DNA of 64,000 bases from Rhizobium deserti (GCF_004358025.1 NZ_SMTL01000004.1:186001-250000), one strand, 5' to 3'. Shown: positions 1-10,133, numbered from the stretch's first letter. Numbers and translations: made by a program. Notes: generated from the sequence alone by a model not told the origin.

Positions 1-909
1 TTCCAGCGGCTGCGCACCGGCCTCCTGCGCACCTCCTCGCAGCTCACTGGCCAGATCACGGCTCTCTTCACCAAGCGCAAGCTCGACGAGGGAACGCTGG
101 AGGAGCTTGAGGATCTTCTGATCCAGGCCGATCTCGGGGTAGAGACGGCCATGCGCATTACCGGCGCCTTGTCTTCCGAGCGTTACGGCAAGGACGTGAC
201 CGGCGAGGATGTCTCGCGCATCATGGCCGACGAGATCACCAAGGTTCTCGGACCTGTCGCCAAGCCGCTGCAGCTCGACCTCAATCACAAGCCGCATGTC
301 ATTCTCGTGGTTGGCGTCAACGGCACCGGCAAGACGACGACGATCGGCAAGCTGGCGGCGAAGCTGTCCGGCTCGGGCCTCAAGGTAATGCTGGCAGCGG
401 GCGACACATTCCGTGCGGCCGCCATCGAGCAGTTGAAGATCTGGGCGGACCGCACCGGATCGGAATTCATCGGCACCAAGCTCGGCGCTGATGCGGCGGG
501 CCTGGCCTATGATGCCTATGAGCAGGCGCGCGCAAACAAATCCGACGTGCTGATCATCGATACGGCTGGCCGGCTGCAGAACCGTACCGAGCTGATGGCG
601 GAACTCGAAAAGATCGTCCGCGTGCTCGGCAAGCTCGATCCCGATGCGCCCCATACGGTGCTTCAGACGCTGGATGCGACCACCGGCCAGAACGCCATGA
701 ATCAGGTTGAGATTTTCCGCAATGTCGCTGGCGTCAGCGGCCTGATCATGACCAAGCTCGACGGAACGGCACGCGGCGGCATTCTCGTTGCCATTGCCGC
801 CAAGCATAAGCTGCCGGTCTATTTCATCGGCGTCGGCGAGGCCGTTGACGACCTTGAGCCCTTCGAAGCGCATGATTTCGCACGCGCCATTGCGGGTTTG
901 ACGCAATGA
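1..909 (+). CDS. ftsY: Signal recognition particle receptor FtsY (5' truncated by window)
   Basis: C-terminal part (302 codons) of the SRP-receptor GTPase that docks signal-recognition-particle/ribosome complexes at the inner membrane for co-translational insertion. The frame is open from base 1, so the N-terminal acidic domain and the start lie outside the window. The visible part is the NG domain: helical N region first, then the G1 loop GVNGTGKTTT (about nt 313-342), DTFRAAA, DTAGR (G3), TKLDGTARGG (G4 and closing region). The gene is followed 59 bp later by the septation gene ispZ, the usual rhizobial neighbour. Family assignment is very secure; only the true start is unknown. Confidence 0.97.
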   Translation, partial: FQRLRTGLLRTSSQLTGQITALFTKRKLDEGTLEELEDLLIQADLGVETAMRITGALSSERYGKDVTGEDVSRIMADEITKVLGPVAKPLQLDLNHKPHVILVVGVNGTGKTTTIGKLAAKLSGSGLKVMLAAGDTFRAAAIEQLKIWADRTGSEFIGTKLGADAAGLAYDAYEQARANKSDVLIIDTAGRLQNRTELMAELEKIVRVLGKLDPDAPHTVLQTLDATTGQNAMNQVEIFRNVAGVSGLIMTKLDGTARGGILVAIAAKHKLPVYFIGVGEAVDDLEPFEAHDFARAIAGLTQ

Positions 910-968
910 TGACACAGAAAGCTCGTTTGGCTTCGCCATCCCGTTACACGCCTTAAAAGTTGGAGCTC

Positions 969-1619
969 ATGCAGACGATCGAAAGCGACATCACGCCCAC
1001 CAAGGAAGAAAAGCAGCATCCGATGCTGAAGCTCGCCCTGGAAATCGGCCCGCTTCTGGTCTTCTTCTTCGCCAACCTGCGTGGCCAATGGCTCATCCAG
1101 ACTTTTCCCGCCCTCTCAGTGCTGGGCGACGAACTCTTCGTCGGGAGCGCGTTCTTCATGACGGCGACCGTCATTTCGCTGGTTGTCTCGAAGATCGTTT
1201 TCGGGCGTATTCCGCTGATGCCGCTTGTTTCGGGCGTCGTGGTGCTGATCTTCGGTGCGCTTGGCATCTATCTCAAGGAAAAGGTCTTCTTTTTCATGAA
1301 GCCGACCATCGTCAACACGCTTTTCGGCGTGGCGCTTCTGGTCGGGCTGCTGTTCGGGCGGTCGCTGCTCGGCTACGTCTTCAACGCCGCCTTTCAATTG
1401 GACGAGGCGGGCTGGAAGAAGCTCACCCTCCGCTGGGGAATTTTCTTCCTGTTTCTTGCCGTTCTGAACGAAGTAGTGTGGCGGAATTTCTCTGAACCGA
1501 CCTGGGTCGCCTTTAAGGTCTGGGGCACGATGCCGATCACCATCCTGTTCACGCTTTCCCAGATGCCGCTGATCATGCGCCACACAATCCCGGAGCAGAC
1601 GGCCGAGGCCGACAAGTGA
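969..1619 (+). CDS. ispZ: Septation protein A (IspZ/YciB family inner-membrane protein)
   Basis: About 216-aa polytopic membrane protein of the YciB/IspZ family, linked in other bacteria to cell-envelope synthesis and septation; the biochemical role is not settled. The N terminus reads [22 protein letters not shown], cut here to its hallmark [10 protein letters not shown] segment, and there are about five hydrophobic helices, with the C-terminal [20 protein letters not shown] region typical of the family. Two starts are possible: TTG at 960 or ATG at 969; GGAG at 962-965 lies just before the ATG, which I prefer although the spacing is short. It overlaps the next gene by a GTGA junction, suggesting translational coupling. 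Confidence 0.9.
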   Translation: MQTIESDITPTKEEKQHPMLKLALEIGPLLVFFFANLRGQWLIQTFPALSVLGDELFVGSAFFMTATVISLVVSKIVFGRIPLMPLVSGVVVLIFGALGIYLKEKVFFFMKPTIVNTLFGVALLVGLLFGRSLLGYVFNAAFQLDEAGWKKLTLRWGIFFLFLAVLNEVVWRNFSEPTWVAFKVWGTMPITILFTLSQMPLIMRHTIPEQTAEADK

Positions 1620-2203
1620 GTTCAACAAACCTGTCTCACTCCGGGCTCTCCAGCCGCCGCTGGCTTTTGGCCGCTCTCGTTCTATTCCTGCTGCAGATTG
1701 CCGCCCTTTACGCCATGGGCCGCATTCCGATCTGCGAATGCGGCTATGTGAAGCTATGGGAGGGCGGGGTTAACACGAGCGGCAATTCCCAGCATCTGTC
1801 CGACTGGTATACGCCGTCGCATATCATCCACGGCTTTCTGTTCTATGGGCTGGGATGGCTGATCCTGAGGCGCGCACCCCTGACGGCCCGGCTGTCGCTT
1901 GCCGTGCTGATCGAGGCGGCCTGGGAACTGCTTGAAAACTCACCTTTGATCATCGACCGCTACCGCAATGCCACGATGGCACTCGGCTATTCCGGCGACA
2001 GCATCATCAATTCCGCCATGGACACGGTGTTCATGACTGCGGGCTTCTTCGCCGCCTCGCGGCTGCCGGTCTGGCTGACAATGCTGATCGCCGTTTTCTT
2101 CGAGCTGCTGACCGGCTACCTGATCCGCGACAACCTCACGCTCAACGTACTGATGCTGGTCTGGCCGGTTGAGGCGGTGAAGACGTGGCAGGGCGGCGCC
2201 TAG
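1616..2203 (+). CDS. DUF2585 (UPF0314) family membrane protein
   Basis: 195-aa predicted inner-membrane protein of the UPF0314/DUF2585 family, which is common in rhizobia and has no known activity. It begins with GTG at 1616, sharing four bases with the ispZ stop, so the two are probably co-translated. There are four or five hydrophobic stretches (about residues 16-36, 70-85, 97-112, 140-180) and conserved polar segments [11 protein letters not shown] and [16 protein letters not shown] in the first loop, followed by AWELLENSP. Its stop codon overlaps the stop of the convergent ccmG gene (2200-2203), leaving no room for a terminator between them. Confidence 0.85.
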   Translation: MSSTNLSHSGLSSRRWLLAALVLFLLQIAALYAMGRIPICECGYVKLWEGGVNTSGNSQHLSDWYTPSHIIHGFLFYGLGWLILRRAPLTARLSLAVLIEAAWELLENSPLIIDRYRNATMALGYSGDSIINSAMDTVFMTAGFFAASRLPVWLTMLIAVFFELLTGYLIRDNLTLNVLMLVWPVEAVKTWQGGA

Positions 2204-2802
2204 CTCCGCGCAGCCGCCTTGCTGATCGCAGGCATCAGATCCTGCGTCACGCTCCGCTCATCGAAGGGGCCGACCTTCTTGTAAAGGATCGTGCCGTCCG
2301 GGCCGACGAGATAGCTTTCCGGAATGCCGTAGACGCCCCAGTCGATCGCTGCCTTGCCGCTCGTGTCTGTGCCGATCGCATTGTAAGGATTGCCAAGCTC
2401 GCCGAGGAAACGCAGCGCATTGTCGGTCTTGTCCTTGTAGTTGATGCCGACGATCGTCACCCGGCCATCTTTGGCCAGTTCCTTCAGGATCGGATGTTCC
2501 TGCCGACAGGGGATGCACCAGGATGCGAAGACGTTGACGAGCGTCAGCTTTCCTTGGACCGCAGCATCGTTCAGCGCCGCCGTGTTCGAGCCTTCGAGCG
2601 GCGGTAGCGCCAATGATGGCGCCTTTCTGCCGATGAGCGCCGAGGGAATGGCCGAGACGTCGTGGCCATTGATGTCCTGGTCATAGAGCATCTTGCCGGC
2701 GACCACGGCAAAGCCGGCAAAGACCAGCAGGGGAATAAGGGCTAGCGCGTAACGTGCGATATTCCGGCGCGGCGGCGAGGGTCGTTCGGTTTCTGCGCTC
2801 AT
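2200..2802 (-). CDS. ccmG: Thiol:disulfide interchange protein CcmG/DsbE
   Basis: 200-aa membrane-anchored periplasmic thioredoxin that helps keep the CXXCH heme-binding motif of apocytochrome c reduced during cytochrome c maturation (system I). One N-terminal transmembrane segment at about residues 18-36 anchors a thioredoxin fold with active site WCIPC (Cys96 and Cys99), followed by VGINYKD and the cis-proline-region signature [12 protein letters not shown]. The ATG at 2802 overlaps the ccmD stop by four bases (ATGA). It is the last gene of ccmABCDG. The heme-chaperone and ligation genes ccmE, ccmF and ccmH are not in this window. Confidence 0.95.
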   Translation of the reverse strand: MSAETERPSPPRRNIARYALALIPLLVFAGFAVVAGKMLYDQDINGHDVSAIPSALIGRKAPSLALPPLEGSNTAALNDAAVQGKLTLVNVFASWCIPCRQEHPILKELAKDGRVTIVGINYKDKTDNALRFLGELGNPYNAIGTDTSGKAAIDWGVYGIPESYLVGPDGTILYKKVGPFDERSVTQDLMPAISKAAARS

Positions 2803-2969
2803 TGCGATACTTCTGTCGGCTTGGCCGATCTGCGCCGGATGCCGGAAGCCTCGAGTCCGGCAAGTTCCCGTCGGCGGGCACGGCCATCGAGCCATGTCCA
2901 GGCGATAAGACAGAGGACAGTCACCGCGGTGATGCCGTAGGACATGGCAATGTAGAAGGTATGGTTCAT
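2799..2969 (-). CDS. ccmD: Heme exporter protein CcmD (56 aa)
   Basis: Tiny single-span membrane protein of the Ccm heme-handling complex; in characterised systems CcmD works with CcmABC to release heme-loaded CcmE. The reading frame starts at ATG 2969 (MNHTFYIAMSYGITAVTV) and ends in TGA overlapping the ccmG start. One hydrophobic helix (about residues 5-25) is followed by a basic cytoplasmic tail (DGRARRRELAGLEASGIRRR), the family's layout. It sits three bases after ccmC. Too short for many gene finders, but position, topology and overlap make it secure. Confidence 0.9.
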   Translation of the reverse strand: MNHTFYIAMSYGITAVTVLCLIAWTWLDGRARRRELAGLEASGIRRRSAKPTEVSQ

Positions 2970-2972
2970 GCT

Positions 2973-3731
2973 TCAGGCCTCCCGGCTCGCCAGTCGAGCA
3001 GCCAGGCGCCGCTGCGCCGCCACCCGCCTGCGCCAGATCTCGTTGCGGATCGCTATGATATGCAGGGTGAAGAAGAGAAGCGTGAAGGCCAGTGCCATGA
3101 TCAGCAGCGGCCAAAGGAATTCCTTGTCCAAAGTCGGGCCGCCCATGCGGATGACGCTGGCCGGCTGGTGCAGCGTGTTCCACCAGTCCACGGAGAACTT
3201 GATGATCGGAATGTTGACGAAGCCGACAAGAATGAGGACGGCAGAGACCCGCGCCGCCTTGGACGGATCGTCCATCGCCCGGTTCAAGGCGATCAGGCCG
3301 AGATACATCAGGAAAAGCACGAAAACCGAAGTGAGGCGGGCATCCCAGACCCACCAAGTCCCCCACATGGGCTTGCCCCAAAGCGAGCCGGTGGCAAGTG
3401 CGACAAAGGTAAAGGCTGCGCCCAAGGGTGCGGCGGCCTTGTGCGAGACGTCGGCCAGGGGATGCCGCCACACCAGCGTGCCGATCGCTGATAGGGCCAT
3501 GACCGTGTAGCACATCATCGAAAGCCAGGCTGCCGGCACGTGGATATACATGATGCGAACAGTGGCGCCCTGCTGATAATCGCCTTCGGTTGTAAAGCTC
3601 AGATAGAGCCCGATCATGAAAAGCGCCGCCGTCACGCCGGCAAGCCAAGGAAGGACGCGGCCGGCCAAGGCCAGAAAACGAGTTGGATTGGCAAGCTCGC
3701 TGATTTTCGTGATGGCAATACTGTCCGACAT
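2973..3731 (-). CDS. ccmC: Heme exporter/heme-handling protein CcmC
   Basis: 252-aa six-helix inner-membrane protein that presents heme to CcmE during cytochrome c biogenesis. It carries the defining tryptophan-rich periplasmic WWD motif (WGTWWVWD, residues 123-130) and a conserved periplasmic histidine in MYIHVPAAW (about residue 64). Start MSDSIAITKISEL at ATG 3731 was chosen because it gives the normal family length; the frame stays open further upstream only as an overlap with ccmB. It lies between ccmB and ccmD on the minus strand. Confidence 0.96.
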   Translation of the reverse strand: MSDSIAITKISELANPTRFLALAGRVLPWLAGVTAALFMIGLYLSFTTEGDYQQGATVRIMYIHVPAAWLSMMCYTVMALSAIGTLVWRHPLADVSHKAAAPLGAAFTFVALATGSLWGKPMWGTWWVWDARLTSVFVLFLMYLGLIALNRAMDDPSKAARVSAVLILVGFVNIPIIKFSVDWWNTLHQPASVIRMGGPTLDKEFLWPLLIMALAFTLLFFTLHIIAIRNEIWRRRVAAQRRLAARLASREA

Positions 3732-3775
3732 GGGAGGCCTTCTACTCGACTGCAGCAAAGCTGTCCTGGTTCTAG

Positions 3776-4435
3776 TCAATCGCTGGCACTTCTTAAAGCC
3801 AGTGCGGCGCCGAGAGGGCCGAGAACCGCAAAAAACATCGTGATCGCCAAGAGTATCAGGAATGGCGGCATGAATGGGGCAGGATCTTCCACCGCCGCAT
3901 AGCTGACGCTGACGCCAAAGATCAGTACCGGAATAGCCAGCGGCAGAACGAGGATCGACACCAGCAGGCCGCCGCGCGGAAGGGCAACCGCGACCGCCGC
4001 TCCGACGGCTCCAATGAAAGTCAAGGCCGGCGTTCCAACCAGCAGGGTCAGCATCGTGGCGCCGATCGCCACCTCGCTCATGTTCATGAAGAGCCCAAGC
4101 AATGGCGAGGCGATGACCAGGGGAAGGCCGTTGCCCAGCCAGTGAGCCACGCATTTGACGAAGACGGTCAGCACCAGCGGATGCTCCTGCATCAACAGGA
4201 GATCGAGAGAGCCGTCGTCACGATCGGTCTGGAACAGACGGTCAAGTCCGAGCAGGGCCGACAAAAGCGCGCCGATCCACACGATTGCCGGGCCGATGCG
4301 GGACAGGAGGTTGAGGTCCGGCCCAACGCCGAACGGGATGACCGCAACGACCGTCATGAAGAACAGCACGCCGATCAAGGCGCCGCCGCCGGCGCGCACG
4401 GAAAGCTTCAGGTCGCGGAGCAGGAGGGCGATCAT
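3776..4435 (-). CDS. ccmB: Heme ABC exporter membrane subunit CcmB
   Basis: 219-aa integral membrane subunit that pairs with the ATPase CcmA in the CcmAB(CD) transporter required for holo-CcmE release. The protein starts MIALLLRDLKLSVRAGGGA and has six hydrophobic helices; the conserved cytoplasmic loop RLFQTDRDDGSLDLLLMQ is present at about residues 68-85. Forty-three bases separate it from ccmA upstream and 44 from ccmC downstream. Length and motifs match the family fully. Confidence 0.95.
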   Translation of the reverse strand: MIALLLRDLKLSVRAGGGALIGVLFFMTVVAVIPFGVGPDLNLLSRIGPAIVWIGALLSALLGLDRLFQTDRDDGSLDLLLMQEHPLVLTVFVKCVAHWLGNGLPLVIASPLLGLFMNMSEVAIGATMLTLLVGTPALTFIGAVGAAVAVALPRGGLLVSILVLPLAIPVLIFGVSVSYAAVEDPAPFMPPFLILLAITMFFAVLGPLGAALALRSASD

Positions 4436-4478
4436 TGTGGGGCGCCTCGCATCTGGGGCTCAATGCCGGGCAGCACGA

Positions 4479-5123
4479 TCACCATCTTTCCTCCGCCACA
4501 GCCGCGAAGCCCTTCATTTGCAGCTCCTTCACCGATTCCAGCGCGAGCGGCTGGTGGGTTGCGGCAAGCAGGATCCCGCCGCTGCTCAGATGGTGGCGGA
4601 TCAGGCCGCCGAAAATGTCCTCCGCCTTCACGTCGAGCGCCGCGGTCGGCTCGTCGAGTATCCAGACGGGCCGGTAAGCCACCAGCAGCTTGGCGAAGGC
4701 GATGCGGCGCTGCTGGCCGGCGGAGAGGTAGCCGAAGGGCAGATGGGTGATGCCGCCAAGGCCGACGGCTTCCGCGGCCTGGGTAACAGGCAGCCCCTTG
4801 CCGCCCTCGAAATCTCCGAGGAAGCTTTTCCAGAAGGACAGGTTTTCCCAAACGGAGAGTTCGGCCTTCATCGCATTGCGATGCCCGAGATAGTGACAGG
4901 CTTCTGCCAGCTTGACCCCGGAAGCGACGTCCGGCCCCGTCAAGGCGACATGACCAGTTTCCGGGCGCAGAAAGCCGGCGACGACGCGCAGCAACGTCGA
5001 CTTGCCAGAGCCATTGGGACCCGTCAGGACAAGCGCCTGGCCGGCATCGAGCGAGAAAGAAATGTCCTGGAAAAGAAGATCTTCGCCGCGCCTTGCGCCC
5101 AGGTTCTCGGCTGTCAGTCGCAT
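4479..5123 (-). CDS. ccmA: Cytochrome c biogenesis ATP-binding export protein CcmA
   Basis: 214-aa ABC ATPase, first gene of ccmABCDG. Walker A is GPNGSGKST (residues 35-43), the signature is LSAGQQRR rather than canonical LSGGQ (usual for CcmA), Walker B is VWILDEPTAALD, and a switch histidine follows in LAATHQ. ATP hydrolysis by CcmA drives release of heme-bound CcmE rather than heme export itself, according to work on the E. coli system. The 269-bp gap to the divergent acnA must hold its promoter. Confidence 0.95.
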   Translation of the reverse strand: MRLTAENLGARRGEDLLFQDISFSLDAGQALVLTGPNGSGKSTLLRVVAGFLRPETGHVALTGPDVASGVKLAEACHYLGHRNAMKAELSVWENLSFWKSFLGDFEGGKGLPVTQAAEAVGLGGITHLPFGYLSAGQQRRIAFAKLLVAYRPVWILDEPTAALDVKAEDIFGGLIRHHLSSGGILLAATHQPLALESVKELQMKGFAAVAEERW

Positions 5124-5392
5124 GGCGGGGCCTTCGTTAAGATTTTAATCATCCAGATGCTAAAAAAATATCCAAAATCCAGGTTTCTTTGTCTGGAACG
5201 CTTCTTAGAAATTATCTATAAGCTTCGCAACCACGCCAGCGGCCGGCGTGATTTCCATATGGCGCCGAACCTGAAGACAAAATCTTCTCGTGCGGACAGC
5301 GGAAATGGTCGTACCCGCATCCTGATGTGCATGAAGTGCATAGGCGTCCGCACGCGCGTGTTGGCTCTTAATATCAGCGGGGTACACTATCC
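5124..5392. promoter_or_regulatory. Divergent ccmA/acnA intergenic region, AT-rich, possible iron-responsive element
   Basis: 269-bp region between the divergent ccmA and acnA genes, notably more AT-rich over 5135-5225 than its surroundings. It holds an imperfect dyad CTTAGAAATTATCTATAAG at 5204-5222 that faintly resembles the iron control element bound by rhizobial Irr (TTTAGAA...TTCTAAA-like). Both flanking products need iron (Fe-S aconitase, heme attachment), so iron control would make sense, but the match is imperfect. No convincing small gene was seen here. Confidence 0.35.
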
Positions 5393-8086
5393 GTGGCTAA
5401 ATCTCTCGACAGCTTCAATTGTCGTTCCGTCCTTACCGTAGGCGGTAAGGACTATGTTTATTACAGTCTGCCCAAGGCGGAAGCCAACGGTCTTGCGGGT
5501 GTCTCCAAGCTTCCCTTCTCCATGAAGGTCCTGCTGGAAAACCTGCTTCGTTTCGAAGACGGCAAGTCCGTCACGAAGGAACAGATCATCTCCGTTGCAG
5601 AATGGCTGAACAACAAGGGCGTGGCCGAGGCCGAGATCGCTTATCGTCCCGCCCGCGTGCTGATGCAGGACTTCACCGGCGTTCCCGCCGTTGTCGACTT
5701 GGCGGCCATGCGTGACGGTATCAAGGCGCTTGGCGGCGATCCGGAGAAGATCAATCCGCTCGTCCCCGTCGATCTCGTTATCGACCACTCGGTCATCGTC
5801 GACGAATTCGGTACGCCGACCGCCTTTGCCCGCAATGTGGAGCTGGAATACGAACGCAACGGCGAGCGTTACCGCTTCCTGAAATGGGGCCAGCAGGCCT
5901 TCAAGAACTTCCGCGTCGTACCGCCCGGCACCGGCATCTGTCACCAGGTCAACCTCGAATATCTCGGCCAGACGGTGTGGACGAAGGATGAAGACGGCGA
6001 AACCGTTGCCTATCCCGACACCTGCGTCGGTACCGATTCGCATACGACGATGATCAACGGCCTGGGCGTTCTCGGCTGGGGTGTCGGCGGCATCGAGGCG
6101 GAAGCCTCCATGCTCGGCCAGCCGGTCTCGATGCTGCTGCCTGAGGTTATCGGCTTCAAGCTCACCGGCAAGCTGAAGGAAGGCGTCACCGCGACCGACC
6201 TCGTGCTCACCGTCGTGCAGATGCTGCGCAAGAAGGGCGTCGTTTCGAAGTTCGTCGAATTCTTCGGCCCCGGCATGGACAACATGCCGCTCGCGGACCG
6301 CGCGACGATCGGCAATATGGGCCCGGAATACGGCGCGACCTGCGGCTTCTTCCCGGTCGATGGCGAAACCATCAACTACCTCACCATGTCGGGCCGCACG
6401 CATGAGCGGATTGCGCTTGTCGAAGCCTATTCCAAGGCTCAAGGCATGTGGCGCGAAGGCGACGGTTCCGACCTCGTCTTCACGGACACGCTTGAACTTG
6501 ATCTTGGCGACGTCGTGCCGTCAATGGCTGGTCCGAAGCGTCCGGAAGGCCGTATCGCGCTCGAAAACATTGCGGCTGGTTTCGCCGGCTCCATGGATGC
6601 CGACTACAAGAAGCCCGGTCAGCTCGATAGCCGCTACCCGGTCGAAGGCACCGATTTCGATCTCGGCCATGGCGACGTGGCGATTGCCGCCATCACGTCG
6701 TGCACCAACACGTCCAACCCGTCGGTGCTGATTGCTGCCGGCCTTCTCGCCCGCAATGCGGTGGCCAAGGGTCTGAAGACCAAGCCTTGGGTGAAGACCT
6801 CGCTGGCGCCTGGATCGCAGGTGGTCGGCGAATACCTTGCCAAGTCCGGCCTGCAGGCCGATCTCGACAAGCTCGGCTTCAACCTCGTCGGTTTCGGCTG
6901 CACGACCTGCATCGGCAATTCCGGTCCACTGCCGGCGCCGATCTCGAAGACGATCAACGACAAGGGCCTGATCGTTTCGGGCGTCCTTTCGGGCAACCGA
7001 AATTTCGAAGGCCGCATCTCCCCGGATGTGCAGGCGAACTACCTGGCTTCGCCGCCGCTGGTTGTTGCCTATGCGCTGGCCGGGAGCGTCCAGAAGGACC
7101 TGACATCCGAGCCGATCGGCGAAGATCAGCAGGGCAACCCCGTCTATCTCAACGATATTTGGCCCACTTCACATGAAGTGCAGGAATTCATTCTGAAATA
7201 CGTCACGCGCGAACTCTACGAGAGCAAGTATGCGGACGTCTTCAAGGGTGACGAGAACTGGCAGGCGGTCAAGATTCCGGAAGGCGACACCTATGCCTGG
7301 GACGACGACTCGACCTATGTCCAGAACCCGCCTTACTTCGTCGGCATGGGCAAGACAGGCACCGGCCTGAAGGACATCAAGGGCGCCCGCGTGCTTGGCC
7401 TCTTCGGCGACAAGATCACCACCGACCACATTTCTCCGGCCGGTTCGATCAAGGCGGCATCGCCAGCCGGCGCCTATCTCACCGAGCATGGGGTCGGTGT
7501 TGCTGACTTCAACCAGTACGGCACGCGTCGTGGCAATCATGAAGTCATGATGCGCGGCACTTTTGCCAATATCCGCATCCGCAACCACATGCTCGGCCCG
7601 AACGGCAAGGAAGGTGGCTACACCTTCCACTATCCGTCAAAGGAAGAGATGTCGATCTACGACGCGGCCATGAAGTACAAGGAAGAAGGCACGCCGCTGG
7701 TCATCTTCGCCGGCGTCGAATACGGCAACGGTTCGTCGCGTGACTGGGCTGCCAAGGGCACCAACCTGCTGGGCGTCAAGGCGGTCATCGCGCAGTCCTT
7801 CGAGCGTATCCACCGCTCGAACCTGGTCGGCATGGGCGTCGTTCCGTTCGTCTTCGAAGAAGGCACGACCTGGGCCAGCCTCGGCCTCAAGGGCGATGAG
7901 ACCGTCGAGATCCTCGGACTCGAAGGCGACATCAAGCCGCGCGAATGGAAGACTGCCAAGATCACCTATGGCGACGGCACGGTGAAGGAGATCAACATCC
8001 TTTGCCGCATCGATACGCTCGACGAGGTGATCTACATGAACAATGGCGGTATCCTGCAGACCGTTCTGCGCGACCTGGCCGCCTAA
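5393..8086 (+). CDS. acnA: Aconitate hydratase A
   Basis: 897-aa aconitase of the AcnA/IRP1 type, which interconverts citrate and isocitrate in the TCA cycle using a [4Fe-4S] cluster. Cluster ligands are visible in [13 protein letters not shown] (about residue 435) and [13 protein letters not shown] (two cysteines, about 501 and 504). Other family motifs are [24 protein letters not shown], and the C-terminal swivel domain has [14 protein letters not shown]. The start is GTG at 5393 ([12 protein letters not shown]), the usual N terminus in rhizobia. It stands alone, with its own intrinsic terminator 8 bp downstream. Confidence 0.98.
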   Translation: MAKSLDSFNCRSVLTVGGKDYVYYSLPKAEANGLAGVSKLPFSMKVLLENLLRFEDGKSVTKEQIISVAEWLNNKGVAEAEIAYRPARVLMQDFTGVPAVVDLAAMRDGIKALGGDPEKINPLVPVDLVIDHSVIVDEFGTPTAFARNVELEYERNGERYRFLKWGQQAFKNFRVVPPGTGICHQVNLEYLGQTVWTKDEDGETVAYPDTCVGTDSHTTMINGLGVLGWGVGGIEAEASMLGQPVSMLLPEVIGFKLTGKLKEGVTATDLVLTVVQMLRKKGVVSKFVEFFGPGMDNMPLADRATIGNMGPEYGATCGFFPVDGETINYLTMSGRTHERIALVEAYSKAQGMWREGDGSDLVFTDTLELDLGDVVPSMAGPKRPEGRIALENIAAGFAGSMDADYKKPGQLDSRYPVEGTDFDLGHGDVAIAAITSCTNTSNPSVLIAAGLLARNAVAKGLKTKPWVKTSLAPGSQVVGEYLAKSGLQADLDKLGFNLVGFGCTTCIGNSGPLPAPISKTINDKGLIVSGVLSGNRNFEGRISPDVQANYLASPPLVVAYALAGSVQKDLTSEPIGEDQQGNPVYLNDIWPTSHEVQEFILKYVTRELYESKYADVFKGDENWQAVKIPEGDTYAWDDDSTYVQNPPYFVGMGKTGTGLKDIKGARVLGLFGDKITTDHISPAGSIKAASPAGAYLTEHGVGVADFNQYGTRRGNHEVMMRGTFANIRIRNHMLGPNGKEGGYTFHYPSKEEMSIYDAAMKYKEEGTPLVIFAGVEYGNGSSRDWAAKGTNLLGVKAVIAQSFERIHRSNLVGMGVVPFVFEEGTTWASLGLKGDETVEILGLEGDIKPREWKTAKITYGDGTVKEINILCRIDTLDEVIYMNNGGILQTVLRDLAA

Positions 8087-8093
8087 CTTAGCC

Positions 8094-8135
8094 ATATCGC
8101 CCGCCGGACCTGTTCCGGCGGGCGATATTCTTTGT
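8094..8135 (+). terminator. Intrinsic terminator of acnA
   Basis: A perfect 15-bp stem (8094-8108 with 8114-8128) around a 5-nt loop CCTGT, followed by TCTTTGT. It starts 7 bases after the acnA stop codon. Confidence 0.85.
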
Positions 8136-8197
8136 CACCGCATGTCCGTATCCCGAAGCGCCTTGGTTTCCGCGGCATGTTCTAAAGGTCCATTGCC

Positions 8198-8935
8198 TTG
8201 GCTGTCGTCCTTCTCCTCGGAATGGCCGTCACCGTTTTCCTGACCTCGCTGCTTTCGGGAATTTTCGGGATGGCAGGCGGCCTGATCCTGCTCTGGGTGC
8301 TGCTTTTTCTTTATCCCGTCGGCACCGCCATCGCGATCCACGGCGTCATCCAGATGGTGTCCAACGGATCCCGCGCCTGGTTTTCGCGCGCCTACGTAGA
8401 CTACAAGATCCTCGGCATTCTTTGCCTCGGGGTCTGCACCTCAGCCGCTCTTCTGTTCTTCATCGCCTATACGCCCAACCTGATCGTCGTCCTGATCGGG
8501 GTCGGGCTGATGCCGATTCTGGTATGGCTGCCTGTCAAGCGGCTGCAGCTCGATGCATCACGACCTTTGCATGCCTTCCTCGGCGGGCTGCTGTCCGGAG
8601 CGCTGACCATCAGTGTTGGGGTCGCCGGCCCTACCGTTGATATCTTCTTCATCCGCACCCAGATGGACCGCCGCAAGATCATTGCTACCAAGGCGTCGAT
8701 CCAGACCCTTTCTCACGCCACCAAGATCGTCTTCTACTGGGATGCCGCCTCAAGCCTGCCGGTTCAGGACTGGATGTCCCTGCTGGTTGCGGTGCCTGTT
8801 GCCGTCCTTGGGGCGCGGGCCGGAACCGGGATTCTGCAGAAGATGACGGATGCCAATTTTCGCGCTTGGACCCGCTGGATCGTGACGGGCGTCGGTGCGG
8901 TTTATCTGACGCAAGGTGTACTGGAACTAATTTGA
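8198..8935 (+). CDS. Sulfite exporter TauE/SafE family protein
   Basis: 245-aa polytopic membrane protein of the TauE/SafE (DUF81) family, usually linked to transport of sulfite, sulfoacetate or other small organic anions across the inner membrane; the substrate here is not predictable. The N-terminal half has SGIFGMAGGLILLWVLL and the C-terminal half repeats the pattern in SGALTISVGVAGPTVDIFF, giving about eight helices in two repeats. The likely start is TTG at 8198 preceded by AAAGG at 8184-8188; ATG at 8222 is the alternative. No transporter partner or regulator is adjacent. Confidence 0.85.
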   Translation: MAVVLLLGMAVTVFLTSLLSGIFGMAGGLILLWVLLFLYPVGTAIAIHGVIQMVSNGSRAWFSRAYVDYKILGILCLGVCTSAALLFFIAYTPNLIVVLIGVGLMPILVWLPVKRLQLDASRPLHAFLGGLLSGALTISVGVAGPTVDIFFIRTQMDRRKIIATKASIQTLSHATKIVFYWDAASSLPVQDWMSLLVAVPVAVLGARAGTGILQKMTDANFRAWTRWIVTGVGAVYLTQGVLELI

Positions 8936-9120
8936 AAGGCGCTGTGGGGTTACCTCCGGTCCGGCCACGCTCGCGAAGCCCATCACTTATCCGGTCCTCA
9001 CCCCTTCGTTACTTCCGATTGAAGCTTTTGGCCGGTTAGTTTCGGCCCTCCGGGCGTTAAGGCCTTGATCATCTCGCGAGTCATCGTGGATAACAGATAA
9101 ACCGATATAAGGTCAGCTCA

Positions 9121-9870
9121 ATGCCTTTGCCTGTTCGTGCCGTTTTCATTCTTGCCAGCCTGCTCATCGCGGATGGGGTGCTGGCGGGCGAATCGCGGAC
9201 ACCGAAGGGCGTGGTCGAGCTTTTCACATCGCAGGGCTGTTCGTCCTGCCCGCCCGCCGATGCAACCTTCGGAGAACTGGTGGCGCAAGGCGATGTCGTC
9301 GCTCTCTCATATCATGTTGATTACTGGAACTATCTCGGCTGGGCCGATACCTTGAGCTCGAAGGAAAATACCGAACGGCAGTATGGCTATGCCAAGACCA
9401 TGGGCCGCAGCGGGGTTTACACGCCGCAGGCGGTCATCAATGGCCGCGACCATGTCAAAGGCACAGATCTTTCAGGCATCAACGGCAAAGTTGAGAGCCT
9501 GCGCCAGAATGGCCAGGGCCTGAACATTCCCGTGACTGCGGCCATGCGCGGCGACGAGATCGAGATCGAGATCGGCGAAGGCCAGGGGGAAGCGGAAGTC
9601 GTGGTGGCCTATTTCACCAAGCGCCAGCAGATCGAGGTGACCAAGGGCGAAAACAGCGGCAAGCACATGGATTATTGGCACAGCGTCTATGACGTTCAGT
9701 CCGTCGGCATGTGGAACGGCAAGAGCATGAAACTGACACTGCCCGGCAAGATCATGGGCAAGTCGAAAAAGGACGGCTGCGCTATCCTGCTGCAGGCTTC
9801 CGGTCCGAGCGGCGAACCCGCAGCCATATTGGGCGCAACCGTATTAATGGCCGGCCGAAAGAAAAATTGA
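9121..9870 (+). CDS. DUF1223 domain-containing secreted thioredoxin-like protein
   Basis: 249-aa protein with an N-terminal signal sequence (about residues 1-22, VLAGES at the likely cleavage region) and a DUF1223 domain. Domain hallmarks are VELFTSQGCSSCPPAD with a CXXC at Cys40/Cys43, LSYHVDYWNYLGWADTLSS and GVYTPQAVINGRDHVKG. The fold resembles thioredoxin, so an exported redox role is plausible, but no member has a firmly established function. The 185-bp upstream gap contains no gene I can support. Confidence 0.88.
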   Translation: MPLPVRAVFILASLLIADGVLAGESRTPKGVVELFTSQGCSSCPPADATFGELVAQGDVVALSYHVDYWNYLGWADTLSSKENTERQYGYAKTMGRSGVYTPQAVINGRDHVKGTDLSGINGKVESLRQNGQGLNIPVTAAMRGDEIEIEIGEGQGEAEVVVAYFTKRQQIEVTKGENSGKHMDYWHSVYDVQSVGMWNGKSMKLTLPGKIMGKSKKDGCAILLQASGPSGEPAAILGATVLMAGRKKN

Positions 9871-10133
9871 CTGTGAGCGCTGCCGTAAGGTTGGCGGCCC
9901 GGCCCGAGACATTGGGGGGCTGGGGGTAAGGGTCAATGCAACGAACCGGACCATATGGCGCTAAAAACGCGCCAACCAACGCTGAGAGAATCGCTGAAAA
10001 TTCGGGCGCGGTTTTGTTCGAAATAGGGCGAGATTAAAAACTCTGCGCCAGTCTCGCATGTGGTCTTCGGGGTTGCATTTTAAGGTGGCTCGGGCAAACT
10101 GTCACAGGTCTGACATTTACGACTGGAGCATTA

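Noticed and set aside
4155..5441. Long + strand frame opposite ccmB/ccmA and running into acnA
   Set aside because: Overlaps three secure genes; low-complexity Arg/Ser-rich translation typical of a shadow frame.
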